Shown: positions 1 through 8,881 of the stretch, one piece after another
Numbering within the stretch: the stretch's first letter is position 1
Layout: every line of letters begins with the position of its first letter
Source: Pseudomonas sp. Root562
Lineage (GTDB): Bacteria > Pseudomonadota > Gammaproteobacteria > Pseudomonadales > Pseudomonadaceae
Length of the DNA stretch: 64,000 bases
Assembly (NCBI RefSeq): GCF_001427125.1
Contig: NZ_LMGK01000006.1
Span: 186,717-250,716 of the forward strand
Direction: 5' to 3'
Translations under genes and position numbers: made by a program
Notes under the pieces: model-generated
Seen by the model: only the letters and a program-made list of their open reading frames with translations
The model's database searches: none
Told to the model about the DNA's origin: nothing

Positions 1-127
1 CTCCGCGCCGTTATTTGATCGTTCCCACGCTCCGCGTGGGAATGTAGCCCGGGACGCTCCGCGTCCCTCGTCAGAGCTGGAACGCAGAGCGTCCCTTGAG
101 GCGTGCCCACTCTCTGCGCCGTTATTT
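1..127. repeat. Palindromic repeat block at the 3' end of the polyamine binding-protein gene
   Basis: Two hairpins lie in tandem: a perfect 9-bp stem at 22-30/34-42 and a gggacgc/gcgtccc stem at 51-67, followed by a partial third copy near 80-95. The block is bracketed by a 15-of-16 direct repeat (1-16 and 112-127, both reading ct-c/t-gcgccgttattt). The second copy contains the stop codon of the binding-protein gene. This is a common Pseudomonas intergenic repeat style and probably acts as the transcript end of that gene. The left edge is cut by the window. Confidence 0.7.
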
Positions 128-1219
128 ACCCAACTTCACCTTGGTCCAGCCGCGGGTCATGATCCGCTGTACGGCAATCGGCTGGTCAGGAATGGCATAC
201 AACGTCGCCATTACGGCTTCAGGCGGGTACGACCCCGGGTCGTTGCGAATCGCCTCATCCACCAAAGGCGTTGCCGCCGCGTTGGCGTTGCTGTAGCCGA
301 TGTTGTTGGTGATCTCGGCGATGATGTCCGGGCGCATCAGGAAGTTCATGAACTGATAGGCCTCTTCGACGTTCGCCGCATCACGCGGGATGGCAACCAT
401 GTCGTAGAAACTGCCGGCACCTTCTTTCGGGATGCTGTAGTCAATCTTCACCTTGTCACCGGCTTCCTCTGCGCGGGCCTTGGCTTGCAACACGTCGCCG
501 GAGTAACCGACGGCGACGCAGATGTTGCCGTTGGCCAGGTCAGAGATGTACTTCGACGAATGGAAGTAAGACACCGACGGGCGAATCTTCATGAACAGCG
601 CTTCAGCTTCGGCGATGTGCGCCTTGTCGCGGTCGTTGACCGGGTAACCCAGGTAGTGCAGGGCGGCCGGGATCATTTCGGTCGGCGAATCGAGGAAACT
701 GATACCGCAGGCTTTGAGTTTTTCAGCGTTTTCCGGTTTGAACAGCAAGTCCCAGGAGTTGGTCGGCGCGTTGGCACCCAGCACTTCCTTGACCTTGGCC
801 GGGTTGAAACCAATGCCGATCGAACCCCACATGTACGGGAACGCATGAGCGTTGTCCGGGTCGCTGGCGGAGGCGTTTTTCAGCAACACTGGATTGAGGT
901 TTTTCCAGTTCGGCAGCTTCGATTTGTCCAGTTCCCGATAGACGCCGGCCTTGATCTGCTTGGCCAGGAAACTGTTGGACGGCACGACTATGTCATAGCC
1001 GGATTTGCCCGCCAGCAGGCGCGCTTCAAGGGTTTCGTTACTGTCGAAGACATCGTAGGTCACGCGGATGCCGGTCTCGTCTTCGAATTTCTTGACCGTG
1101 TCCGGGGCAATGTAATCCGACCAGTTGTAGACGCGCAGAACCTTGTCATTGGCCTGGGCGCCCGAGGCGATCGCGCCCAATAAGGACAGTGTCAGCAGAG
1201 TCCTGCCAAACATTTTCAT
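122..1219 (-). CDS. potF: Polyamine ABC transporter, periplasmic substrate-binding protein (PotF/SpuD-like)
   Basis: This 365-residue protein is predicted to bind putrescine or spermidine in the periplasm and deliver it to the permease encoded just upstream. The N-terminus [20 protein letters not shown] is a classic signal peptide ending near AQA. The mature protein opens with [13 protein letters not shown], the PotF-family segment whose Trp-Ser-Asp contacts the amine. Length matches PotF (about 370). A longer in-frame extension to 1417 is rejected because it runs through a REP element. The gene is last in the minus-strand transporter set and is separated from the permease gene by a 216-bp gap holding a REP pair, so it may be transcribed at a different level. 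Whether it prefers putrescine or spermidine cannot be read from sequence. Confidence 0.9.
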   Translation of the reverse strand: MKMFGRTLLTLSLLGAIASGAQANDKVLRVYNWSDYIAPDTVKKFEDETGIRVTYDVFDSNETLEARLLAGKSGYDIVVPSNSFLAKQIKAGVYRELDKSKLPNWKNLNPVLLKNASASDPDNAHAFPYMWGSIGIGFNPAKVKEVLGANAPTNSWDLLFKPENAEKLKACGISFLDSPTEMIPAALHYLGYPVNDRDKAHIAEAEALFMKIRPSVSYFHSSKYISDLANGNICVAVGYSGDVLQAKARAEEAGDKVKIDYSIPKEGAGSFYDMVAIPRDAANVEEAYQFMNFLMRPDIIAEITNNIGYSNANAAATPLVDEAIRNDPGSYPPEAVMATLYAIPDQPIAVQRIMTRGWTKVKLGK

Positions 1220-1320
1220 CGGTACAACTCCATTTCTTTTCTTATTCAAATACACAAAACAAAAATCAGAATTCAGAACCTGTGGCAGTGAGCCCCAATA
1301 CCCGGGGGCTTGATACAGTG

Positions 1321-1419
1321 CCTGTGGCGAGGGAGCTTGCTCCCGCTGGGCTGCGCAGCGGCCCCAAAATTGTGTGAGTGCTGCACACTCAAGCGGGAGC
1401 AAGCTCCCTCGCCACAAGA
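1321..1419. repeat. REP pair (REPIN), gtggcgagggagc type
   Basis: Inverted arms gtggcgagggagcttgctccc and its complement about 60 bases later enclose a ggctgcgcagcggcc stem and a tgtgagtgctgcacactca hairpin. It lies between potI and potF on the minus strand. Near-identical arms recur at 7181-7276 and 51006-51129. Confidence 0.85.
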
Positions 1420-1435
1420 AGCAAGCCCCAACGAC

Positions 1436-2320
1436 TTACGCCGTCGCTCCCAACATCTTCTTTTCGGGCGCCTGCCAGGATTCGCTGGCGGTCTGGTCCA
1501 TCGCTTCCTGGATCGCGCGTTTACGGCTGGCTTCGGCACGTCGGCTGAAATACCAGACCATGAAGGTCACGATCGAAACAGCCAACAGAATCAGGCTGGC
1601 CACGGCATTGATCTCAGGCTTCACACCCAGACGCACCGCCGAGAACACTTCCATCGGCAGGGTCGTCGAACCCGGGCCGGAAACGAAGCTCGCCAACACC
1701 AGGTCATCCAGCGACAAGGCGAACGACATCATGCCGCCCGCTGCCAGTGACGGCGCGATCATCGGAATGGTGATCAGGAAAAACACCTTGAATGGCTTGG
1801 CGCCGAGGTCCATGGCCGCTTCTTCGATGGACAGGTCCAGTTCGCGAAGGCGGGCGGAGACTACCACTGCCACGTAGGCGGCACAAAACGTGGTGTGGGC
1901 GATCCAGATCGTGACGATGCCACGCTCCATCGGCCAACCGATCAACTGCGCCATGGCCACGAACAGCAGCAACAGCGACAGGCCGGTAATCACCTCGGGC
2001 ATCACCAGCGGCGCGGTGACCAGGCCACCGAACAACGTACGGCCCTTGAAACGCGTGACACGGGTCAGCACGAACGCGGCCAATGTCCCCAGTGCGACTG
2101 CTGCGATTGCCGTGTAGCAGGCGATTTCCAGCGAGCGCACCACCGAACCCATCAGTTGCGAGTTGTCGAGCAGACCGGCGTACCACTTGAACGACCAGCC
2201 GCCCCACACCGTCACCAGTTTCGATGCGTTGAACGAGTAGATCACCAGGATCAGCATCGGCAGGTAGATGAACGACAGGCCGAACACCAGCATCAATTTT
2301 GAAAAACCGAAACGTTTCAT
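1436..2320 (-). CDS. potI: Polyamine ABC transporter, permease (PotI-like)
   Basis: Inner-membrane permease of 294 residues with six hydrophobic segments, the first at about residues 9-32 (LMLVFGLSFIYLPMLILVIY). The EAA loop that docks on the ATPase is visible as EAAMDLGAKPFKVFFLITIP. The start at 2320 overlaps the potH stop by an ATGA junction, which supports translational coupling and argues against the longer upstream extension of the frame. The C-terminus carries a charged tail after the last membrane segment. Partner of PotH and PotG; assignment to the polyamine class rests on context and on PotI-like length. Confidence 0.88.
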   Translation of the reverse strand: MKRFGFSKLMLVFGLSFIYLPMLILVIYSFNASKLVTVWGGWSFKWYAGLLDNSQLMGSVVRSLEIACYTAIAAVALGTLAAFVLTRVTRFKGRTLFGGLVTAPLVMPEVITGLSLLLLFVAMAQLIGWPMERGIVTIWIAHTTFCAAYVAVVVSARLRELDLSIEEAAMDLGAKPFKVFFLITIPMIAPSLAAGGMMSFALSLDDLVLASFVSGPGSTTLPMEVFSAVRLGVKPEINAVASLILLAVSIVTFMVWYFSRRAEASRKRAIQEAMDQTASESWQAPEKKMLGATA

Positions 2321-3231
2321 CCCCGTGCCTCCATCTCTTTGGCCTGGCTGCGGTTGAACAGCAGAATCGGCACAATCAGGATCAACAGCATGACCACCGC
2401 CAGCGCGGACGCCACAGGCCAGTCGCGGTTGTTGAAGAACTCTTGCCACAGTACGCGGCCGATCATCAGGGTCTCCGGACCACCCAGCAGTTCCGGGATC
2501 ACGAACTCGCCCACCACCGGAATGAACACCAGCATGCAACCGGCGATGATGCCGTTCTTGGCCAGCGGCACGGTGATTTTCCAGAAGCTGTTGAAGGTGC
2601 TCGAACCCAGGTCCGACGCGGCTTCCAGCAAGCTCTGATCGTGCTTCACCAGGTTGGCGTAGAGCGGCAGGATCATGAACGGCAAGTAAGCGTAAACGAC
2701 GCCGATATACACCGCGATGTTGGTGTTGAGGATCTCGATCGGGTGTGAGGTCAGGCCTGTCCACATCAGGAAGCCGTTGAGCAAACCGTTGTTGCTGAGA
2801 ATGCCCATCCATGCGTAGACGCGGATCAGGATCGCGGTCCAGGTCGGCATCATGATCAACAGCATCAGGACGTTTTGCGCTTCCTTGCTCGCCTTGGTAA
2901 TGGCGTAGGCCATCGGGAAACCGATCACCAGGCACGCCAGTGTGCTGAAGAATGCGACCTTCAACGAACCGAGGTATGCCGAGAGGTACAACTCGTCTTC
3001 ACCCAGCAACGTGTAGTTGCCGATATTGAGCAGCAGGTTGAATTTCTGCTCGGCGTAGGTGTAGATCTCCGAGTAGGGCGGAATGGCCAGCGCGGCTTCC
3101 GAGAAGCTGATCTTCATTACCAGGAAGAACGGCAACATGAAGAACAGGCACAGCCATACGAATGGAATGCCGATCACCAGTTTTCGCCCACTGGGCACCA
3201 GGCGCAGGAATTGCTGATTGAAGGTTCTCAT
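2317..3231 (-). CDS. potH: Polyamine ABC transporter, permease (PotH-like)
   Basis: Inner-membrane permease of 304 residues. The first membrane segment is at about residues 17-40 (VIGIPFVWLCLFFMLPFFLV), followed by a periplasmic loop and five more hydrophobic segments. The EAA loop reads EAASDLGSSTFNSFWKITVP. The ATG at 3229-3231 overlaps the potG stop as ATGA, and its own stop overlaps potI in the same way, so potG-potH-potI is translated as a coupled unit. The upstream in-frame extension to 3267 falls inside potG and is not used. Confidence 0.88.
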   Translation of the reverse strand: MRTFNQQFLRLVPSGRKLVIGIPFVWLCLFFMLPFFLVMKISFSEAALAIPPYSEIYTYAEQKFNLLLNIGNYTLLGEDELYLSAYLGSLKVAFFSTLACLVIGFPMAYAITKASKEAQNVLMLLIMMPTWTAILIRVYAWMGILSNNGLLNGFLMWTGLTSHPIEILNTNIAVYIGVVYAYLPFMILPLYANLVKHDQSLLEAASDLGSSTFNSFWKITVPLAKNGIIAGCMLVFIPVVGEFVIPELLGGPETLMIGRVLWQEFFNNRDWPVASALAVVMLLILIVPILLFNRSQAKEMEARG

Positions 3232-4370
3232 GCGCGCAGTACCACGCCGCTGTCGTCTTCCCACCACACGTAGACCTGATCGTCCCAGGTCGGACGCGCG
3301 CCCCGGCGTTCGGCGTTGGCCATGAACGACTGGACAACCTTGCCGCCGGGCAGCTCGACGTAGAACACCGAGTGGCCGCCGAGGTAGGCGATGTCATGCA
3401 CCTTGCCGCTGGACCAGTTGTAGCGCGTGTCGGGTTTGGTGGTGCTGACCAGCAGTTTTTCCGGACGGATCGCGTAGGTGATCGACTTGTCCTGCACCGA
3501 CGTGCTGACGCCGTGGCCGACGTAGATCTTCTGTTCCAGGTCGGGGCTGTGAATGATGGCGTGACCTTCGAGGTCTTCCACCACGGTGCCGTCGAAGGCA
3601 TTCACGTTGCCGATGAATTCGCAGACCATGCGGCTGACCGGCGCTTCGTAAATGTCCACCGGGCTGCCGATCTGGGCGATCCAGCCCAGGTGCATGATTG
3701 CAATGCGCTGGGCCATGGTCATGGCCTCTTCCTGGTCGTGGGTCACCATCACGCAGGTCACGCCAACGCGCTCGATGATCTCCACCAGCTCCAGTTGCAT
3801 CTGCGAGCGCAGCTTTTTATCCAGCGCGCCCATGGGTTCGTCGAGCAACAACAGCTTCGGCCGCTTGGCCAGGGAACGGGCCAGCGCCACGCGCTGACGC
3901 TGACCACCGGACAACTGGTGCGGTTTGCGCTTGGCGTATTGGGTCATGTGCACCAGACGCAGCATTTCTTCCACGCGGGCGTCGATTTCGGCGGCGGGCA
4001 AACGGTCCTGCTTGAGGCCGAAGGCGATGTTCTGCGCCACCGTCATGTGCGGGAACAGGGCATAGGACTGGAACATCATGTTGATCGGCCGTTCGTACGG
4101 CGGCATGTCGGTGATGTCGACACCGTCTAGCAGAATCCGGCCTTCGGTCGGGCGCTCGAAGCCGGCGAGCATGCGCAGCAGCGTCGATTTACCGGAACCG
4201 GAACCACCGAGCAGGGCGAAGATTTCGCCCTGATGGATTTCCAGGGACACATCGTCCACAGCGGTGGTTTCGTCGAATTTCTTGGTGACGCGGTCGACTT
4301 TCACCAGAACCTTTTTCGGTGCCTGGTGACCTTCAAGAGCCTTCCTGTAGATGCTGGAGGCGTTTGCCAT
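3228..4370 (-). CDS. potG: Polyamine ABC transporter, ATP-binding protein (PotG-like)
   Basis: Cytoplasmic ATPase of 380 residues that energises the polyamine importer. It shows the Walker A motif GGSGSGKST, the ABC signature LSGGQRQRVALARSL, Walker B LLLLDEPMGALD and the switch histidine in VMVTHDQEEAM. A C-terminal TOBE-type domain follows after about residue 290. The start MANASSIYRKALEGH is preceded by a GGGAG ribosome site about 7 bases upstream; the longer frame to 4787 crosses a REP and is rejected. It is the first gene of the potGHI-potF set. The 370-bp gap to the puuD stop upstream makes a separate promoter likely. Confidence 0.92.
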   Translation of the reverse strand: MANASSIYRKALEGHQAPKKVLVKVDRVTKKFDETTAVDDVSLEIHQGEIFALLGGSGSGKSTLLRMLAGFERPTEGRILLDGVDITDMPPYERPINMMFQSYALFPHMTVAQNIAFGLKQDRLPAAEIDARVEEMLRLVHMTQYAKRKPHQLSGGQRQRVALARSLAKRPKLLLLDEPMGALDKKLRSQMQLELVEIIERVGVTCVMVTHDQEEAMTMAQRIAIMHLGWIAQIGSPVDIYEAPVSRMVCEFIGNVNAFDGTVVEDLEGHAIIHSPDLEQKIYVGHGVSTSVQDKSITYAIRPEKLLVSTTKPDTRYNWSSGKVHDIAYLGGHSVFYVELPGGKVVQSFMANAERRGARPTWDDQVYVWWEDDSGVVLRA

Positions 4371-4740
4371 GTGAAACTCCCAACAGGTTTCAGTCGTCGG
4401 GCCAACGCGGCCTGACTTAATAGTTGATTGCAAACCCGGAGCGAGTGATGCCGGCCAATTCATTTGCGGTCCTTGTGGGAGCTGGCTTGCCAGCGATGAG
4501 GCCCTGGCAGTCAACATGATCGTTGACTGACCAACCGTCATCGCTGGCAAGCCAGCTCCCACAGGGAATTGCATTTGCATTGCTGGCATCACCCATCCCG
4601 CCGGGTTTATTCGGCGCCGCCGTCCTGGCTGCCTGGTCGTGCTTGTTGTTATTGCAGTGTGTAGTTGTCGTGAAGGGCAGGCGCGCCAAGGCTCGCCTGT
4701 GATCTTCACGGGGCAGTAAATTGAATATTCGGGGTTTGAG
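4371..4740. other. Gene-free stretch between puuD and potG
   Basis: This 370-base gap holds the REP pair at 4473-4564 and the probable promoter and leader of potG. I see no reading frame with coding character. Confidence 0.6.
4473..4564. repeat. REP pair, tgtgggagctggcttgccagc type
   Basis: Arms tgtgggagctggcttgccagcgatga and its complement flank a short gtcaacatgatcgttgac hairpin. The same arm type recurs in the tandem block at 18521-18687 and, cut short, at the right end of the window. Confidence 0.85.
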
Positions 4741-5502
4741 TCAGCGCAAATTACGCAACGCTGCCCGTTGTCGGCACGCGTCACCAAACGCCTGGAAAAT
4801 TCTCAGGTAGGGAGGGTTATCCAGCACCTGCCACTCCGGATGCCATTGCACACCGAGGGCGAAGGTTTTGCTGTGCTTGACCGAGACCGCCTCGATCAAG
4901 CCATCCGGCGCGACGGCTTCGGCGCGCAGGCCGGGGGCCAGTCGGTCAATGCCTTGGCTGTGAATCGAATTGACCTGGAACACCGTAGGCAGATCCAGCG
5001 CTTGGAACACACCGCCCGGTTGCACATTCACCTCATGTGCCGGTGCGTATTGCACGGCCAGGTCCGGGTGATTGGCTTCGCGATGATCGAGGAAGCCAGG
5101 GAGCTCATGGACCTTCTGATGCAGGCTGCCGCCGAACGCCACATTCATCTCCTGGAAACCCCGGCAGATGCCGAGCACCGGAACGCCGGCAGCGATGGCC
5201 GCACGGATCAGGGGGAGGGTGGTGGCATCCCGCGCCGGATCATGATCCGTGCCGGGGGCGCTGGCGGGGCCTTGATAGTGGAAGGGTTCCACATTCGAGG
5301 GCGAGCCGGTCAGCAACAGACCGTCAAGCTGCGGTAGCAGATCCTCGATTTCGGTCAGGTCGCCTAAGGAAGGAATAACGACGGGCAGCCCCAGCGCCGC
5401 AACGCTGACAGCGCGCAAGTACTTGTCGCCGCTGACGTGGTAGGGGTGCAGGCCAATCTGTTTGACGCACGCAGTAACGCCGATCAATGGCTTGAATGCC
5501 AT
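4741..5502 (-). CDS. puuD: Gamma-glutamyl-GABA hydrolase (peptidase C26, class I glutamine amidotransferase)
   Basis: PuuD cleaves gamma-glutamyl-GABA to glutamate and GABA in the gamma-glutamylated putrescine pathway. The 253-residue protein has the nucleophile elbow GICRGFQEMN (Cys113) and, near the C-terminus, the HPEWQ motif that supplies the catalytic His and Glu. The start at 5502 has GAGGTGA at correct spacing, better than the upstream MSNFEVIK option at 5526. It is divergent from the synthetase gene puuA across a 284-base gap, so the two sides of the pathway probably share a control region. Confidence 0.9.
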   Translation of the reverse strand: MAFKPLIGVTACVKQIGLHPYHVSGDKYLRAVSVAALGLPVVIPSLGDLTEIEDLLPQLDGLLLTGSPSNVEPFHYQGPASAPGTDHDPARDATTLPLIRAAIAAGVPVLGICRGFQEMNVAFGGSLHQKVHELPGFLDHREANHPDLAVQYAPAHEVNVQPGGVFQALDLPTVFQVNSIHSQGIDRLAPGLRAEAVAPDGLIEAVSVKHSKTFALGVQWHPEWQVLDNPPYLRIFQAFGDACRQRAALRNLR

Positions 5503-5643
5503 TTTTATCACCTCGAAGTTTGACACTTGAACGAGCTTTTCCGGAGCTTAGCCTTGTTGATTTTAATTAACAACTCCCATGTAAAAAATTCTAAACGCCG
5601 CGCGTCCGATCTTCAGGATTTACAGGTGTTTCGAGGCTGGTTT

Positions 5644-5657
5644 GGCACTCTCGTGCC
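5644..5657. promoter_or_regulatory. Palindrome in the puuD-puuA divergent region, possible operator
   Basis: ggcac-tctc-gtgcc is a perfect 14-bp palindrome in the 284-base gap between divergent puuD and puuA, about 130 bases before the puuA start. Binding by the cupin regulator at 10507-11055 is only a guess. Confidence 0.35.
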
Positions 5658-5786
5658 GCTTGGAGGCCCGAAAATAAAGGTCGAAAGGCGCGGTGTTCGC
5701 TATTGACTTCACTTTGCCTTTCGGATTGACTGGCTGCGTGAAAGGGCGGTGAACATAATAATTAACAGTAAAAAAATAGGTGCATC

Positions 5787-7163
5787 ATGTCGGTCCCTCT
5801 GCGTACCGTTCAACTCAACGAAGCAAACGCATTCCTTAAGAAATATCCTGAGGTTTTGTACGTCGACCTTCTGATTGCGGATATGAACGGTGTGGTGCGC
5901 GGCAAGCGCATCGAACGCACCAGTCTTCATAAGGTTTACGAGAAAGGCATCAATCTGCCGGCTTCCCTGTTTGCTCTGGACATCAATGGCTCCACGGTGG
6001 AAAGCACCGGCCTGGGTCTGGACATCGGCGACGCCGACCGTATCTGCTACCCGATCCCAGGCACCCTGAGCATCGAGCCATGGCAGAAGCGCCCGACCGC
6101 GCAACTGCTGATGACCATGCATGAAATCGAAGGCGAGCCGTTCTTCGCCGACCCGCGTGAAGTGCTGGCCAATGTCGTGCGCAAGTTCGACGACCTGGGG
6201 CTGACCATCTGCGCCGCGTTCGAACTGGAGTTCTACTTGATCGACCAGGACAACGTGAACGGTCGACCGCAGTCACCACGTTCACCGGTGTCCGGCAAAC
6301 GTCCGATTTCGACCCAGGTGTATTTGATCGACGATCTCGACGAATACGTCGACTGCCTGCAAGACATCCTCGAAGGCGCGAAAGAGCAGGGCATCCCGGC
6401 AGACGCCATCGTCAAGGAAAGCGCCCCGGCGCAATTCGAAGTCAACCTGCACCACGTGGCTGACCCAATCAAGGCGTGCGACTACGCCGTCCTGCTCAAG
6501 CGTCTGGTGAAGAACATCGCCTACGACCACGAGATGGACACCACCTTCATGGCCAAGCCGTATCCGGGCCAGGCGGGCAACGGTCTGCACGTGCACATTT
6601 CGATTCTCGACAAAGAAGGCAACAACATCTTTGCCAGCGAGGATCCCGAGCAGAACGCCGCGCTGCGACACGCGATCGGCGGTGTGCTCGAGACCCTGCC
6701 GGCGCAGATGGCGTTCCTCTGCCCGAACGTCAACTCATACCGCCGCTTCGGCGCACAGTTCTATGTGCCGAACTCGCCGAGCTGGGGGATCGACAACCGT
6801 ACCGTGGCGGTGCGGGTGCCAACCGGTTCGCCGGACGCCGTGCGCATCGAACACCGAGTGGCTGGCGCCGATGCCAACCCGTACCTGCTGATGGCGTCGG
6901 TATTGGCGGGCGTGCATCACGGCCTGACCAACCAGATCGAACCGGGCGCTCCGGTGGAAGGCAACAGCTACGAGCAGAACGAACAAAGCCTGCCGAACAA
7001 CCTGCGCGATGCACTGCGCGAACTGGACGACAGCGAAGTCATGGCCAAGTACATCGACCCGATGTACATCGACGTGTTCGTGGCGTGCAAGGAGAGCGAG
7101 CTGGCCGAGTTCGAGAACTCCATTTCCGACCTTGAGTACAACTGGTACTTGCATACCGTGTAA
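5787..7163 (+). CDS. puuA: Gamma-glutamylpolyamine synthetase (glutamine synthetase family, PuuA/PauA-like)
   Basis: Ligates glutamate to a primary amine of putrescine or another polyamine using ATP, the first step of the pathway. The 458-residue protein carries the glutamine-synthetase beta-grasp N-domain (about 15-110) and catalytic domain. ELEFYL supplies a metal ligand, the segment GNGLHVHISI is the ammonia/glutamate site, and RIEHRVAGADANPYL is the ATP/glutamate motif with the family change that marks polyamine ligases. The start has AGGTG a few bases upstream. It is followed on the same strand by the aldehyde dehydrogenase and the FAD oxidase. A second copy of this family is at 20142-21506. 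Confidence 0.9.
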   Translation: MSVPLRTVQLNEANAFLKKYPEVLYVDLLIADMNGVVRGKRIERTSLHKVYEKGINLPASLFALDINGSTVESTGLGLDIGDADRICYPIPGTLSIEPWQKRPTAQLLMTMHEIEGEPFFADPREVLANVVRKFDDLGLTICAAFELEFYLIDQDNVNGRPQSPRSPVSGKRPISTQVYLIDDLDEYVDCLQDILEGAKEQGIPADAIVKESAPAQFEVNLHHVADPIKACDYAVLLKRLVKNIAYDHEMDTTFMAKPYPGQAGNGLHVHISILDKEGNNIFASEDPEQNAALRHAIGGVLETLPAQMAFLCPNVNSYRRFGAQFYVPNSPSWGIDNRTVAVRVPTGSPDAVRIEHRVAGADANPYLLMASVLAGVHHGLTNQIEPGAPVEGNSYEQNEQSLPNNLRDALRELDDSEVMAKYIDPMYIDVFVACKESELAEFENSISDLEYNWYLHTV

Positions 7164-7180
7164 CAGCGCCGACACCCAAC

Positions 7181-7276
7181 CCGTGGCGAGGGAGCTTGCT
7201 CCCGCTGGGCCGCGTAGCGGCCCCAAAAGATGGGACTGCTGCGCAGTCCAGCGCGAGCAAGCTCCCTCGCCACAGG
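7181..7276. repeat. REP pair, gtggcgagggagc type
   Basis: Arms gtggcgagggagcttgctccc and a complement with one change enclose ggccgcgtagcggcc and gactgctgcgcagtc stems. It lies between puuA and the aldehyde dehydrogenase gene, inside the presumed plus-strand operon. Confidence 0.85.
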
Positions 7277-7336
7277 TTACTTACCTCGCACTGTCTGTTA
7301 ACACGACCATCTATTCCCCTGCGTCGAGTCACAACA

Positions 7337-8827
7337 ATGACAATTACTCGCAGCGATTGGGAGCAATGCTTCCAGTCCCTCACCATCGAGAGCCGTGCCT
7401 TCATCGACGGCCAATACTGCGCGGCTGCCAGTGGCGCCACGTTCGAGTGCATCAGCCCGGTGGACGGCCGTTTCCTGGCGAACGTCGCCAGCACCGATGA
7501 AGCCGATGCCAACGCCGCCGTCGCCGTGGCACGCCGCACGTTCGAATCCGGCGTCTGGGCCAACCTCGCCCCGGCTGAGCGCAAGCGCATCCTGATCCGC
7601 TTTGCCGACCTGATCCTGGCCAACCAGGAAGAACTGGCGTTGCTCGAAACCCTCGACATGGGCAAGCCGATCAGCGACTCCATGAGCATCGACATTCCGG
7701 CCGCCGCCAACGCGATTCGCTGGACCGCCGAGGCCATCGACAAGCTCTACGACGAAGTCGCCGCCACACCACACGATCAGCTGGGCCTGGTGACGCGCGA
7801 AGCGGCCGGCGTAGTGGCGGCCATCGTGCCGTGGAACTTCCCGCTGATCATGGCCAGCTGGAAATTCGCCCCGGCCCTGGCGATGGGCAACTCGTTCATC
7901 CTCAAGCCTTCGGAGAAGTCACCCCTGACGGCGATCCGCATCGCGCAACTGGCACTGGATGCGGGCATTCCCAAAGGCGTATTCAACGTTTTGCCAGGCT
8001 TCGGCCACACCGTCGGCAAGGCGCTGGCGTTGCACATGGACGTTGATGTACTGGCCTTCACCGGCTCCACGGCGATTGCCAAGCAGCTGATGATCTACGC
8101 CGGGCAAAGCAACATGAAACGCGTCTGGGCCGAAGCCGGTGGCAAGAGCGCCAACGTGGTGTTCGCCGACGCACCGGACTTGCGCGCTGCAGCACAGGCC
8201 GCCGCTGGTGCCATTGCCTTCAACCAGGGCGAAGTCTGCACGGCTGGCTCGCGCTTGCTGGTGGAACGCTCGATCCGGGATCAGTTCATTCCGCTGCTGG
8301 TGGAAGCCCTGCAAGGCTGGAAACCCGGACACGCGCTCGATCCTGCAACAACCGTCGGCGCGGTGGTCGACCAGCGTCAACTGGACAACGTGCTGCGCTA
8401 CATCGCCATCGGCAAAGAGCAGGGTGCTCAGCTGATCGCCGGTGGCAGCCGCACCCTTGAAGACACCGGTGGCCAATACGTGGAGCCGACGATTTTCGAC
8501 GGCGTCACCAATGCCATGACCATCGCCCAGGAAGAGATCTTCGGCCCGGTATTGTCGGTGATCACCTTCGACACAACGCAAGAAGCCCTGGCGATTGCCA
8601 ACGACAGCATCTACGGCCTGGCCGCCGGTGTCTGGACCGCCAACCTGAGCAAGGCGCACACCTTCGCCCGTGGCCTGCGCGCCGGCAGCGTCTGGGTCAA
8701 CCAGTACGACGGCGGCGACATGACCGCGCCGTTTGGCGGGTTCAAGCAGTCGGGGAACGGTCGGGACAAATCGCTGCATGCGTTCGACAAGTACACCGAA
8801 CTCAAAGCAACCTGGATCAAGCTCTAA
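7337..8827 (+). CDS. puuC: Gamma-glutamyl-gamma-aminobutyraldehyde dehydrogenase (PuuC/KauB-like)
   Basis: NAD(P)-dependent aldehyde dehydrogenase of 496 residues expected to oxidise the gamma-glutamylated aminoaldehyde made by the FAD oxidase. Seen: cofactor motif VPWNFPLIMASWK (from about residue 165), FTGST at about 241, catalytic Glu266 in WAEAGGKSAN and nucleophile Cys301 in FNQGEVCTAGSR. The start MTITRSDWEQCF at 7337 is chosen because the longer frame begins within the REP. It sits between the synthetase and oxidase genes, so the context fixes its pathway better than the sequence alone. PauC/KauB-type enzymes also accept other aminoaldehydes. Confidence 0.88.
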   Translation: MTITRSDWEQCFQSLTIESRAFIDGQYCAAASGATFECISPVDGRFLANVASTDEADANAAVAVARRTFESGVWANLAPAERKRILIRFADLILANQEELALLETLDMGKPISDSMSIDIPAAANAIRWTAEAIDKLYDEVAATPHDQLGLVTREAAGVVAAIVPWNFPLIMASWKFAPALAMGNSFILKPSEKSPLTAIRIAQLALDAGIPKGVFNVLPGFGHTVGKALALHMDVDVLAFTGSTAIAKQLMIYAGQSNMKRVWAEAGGKSANVVFADAPDLRAAAQAAAGAIAFNQGEVCTAGSRLLVERSIRDQFIPLLVEALQGWKPGHALDPATTVGAVVDQRQLDNVLRYIAIGKEQGAQLIAGGSRTLEDTGGQYVEPTIFDGVTNAMTIAQEEIFGPVLSVITFDTTQEALAIANDSIYGLAAGVWTANLSKAHTFARGLRAGSVWVNQYDGGDMTAPFGGFKQSGNGRDKSLHAFDKYTELKATWIKL

Positions 8828-8881
8828 GACCTTTATAAGCGGCGGTCGTCGGCACATTGTCGGCGACCTTCGGAGAAACGT

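Noticed and set aside
1220..1417. N-terminal extension of the polyamine binding protein
   Set aside because: It is translated from a REP element and would bury the signal peptide.
3232..3601. Alternative minus-strand frame of 200 codons over potG and potH
   Set aside because: Low-complexity Ser/Thr/Arg/Pro sequence out of frame with the clear ABC transporter proteins.
5503..5786. Sigma-54-type promoter before puuA
   Set aside because: No GG-N10-GC pair in the right context. The tggcac...gtgcc sequence is a palindrome and not a -24/-12 element.
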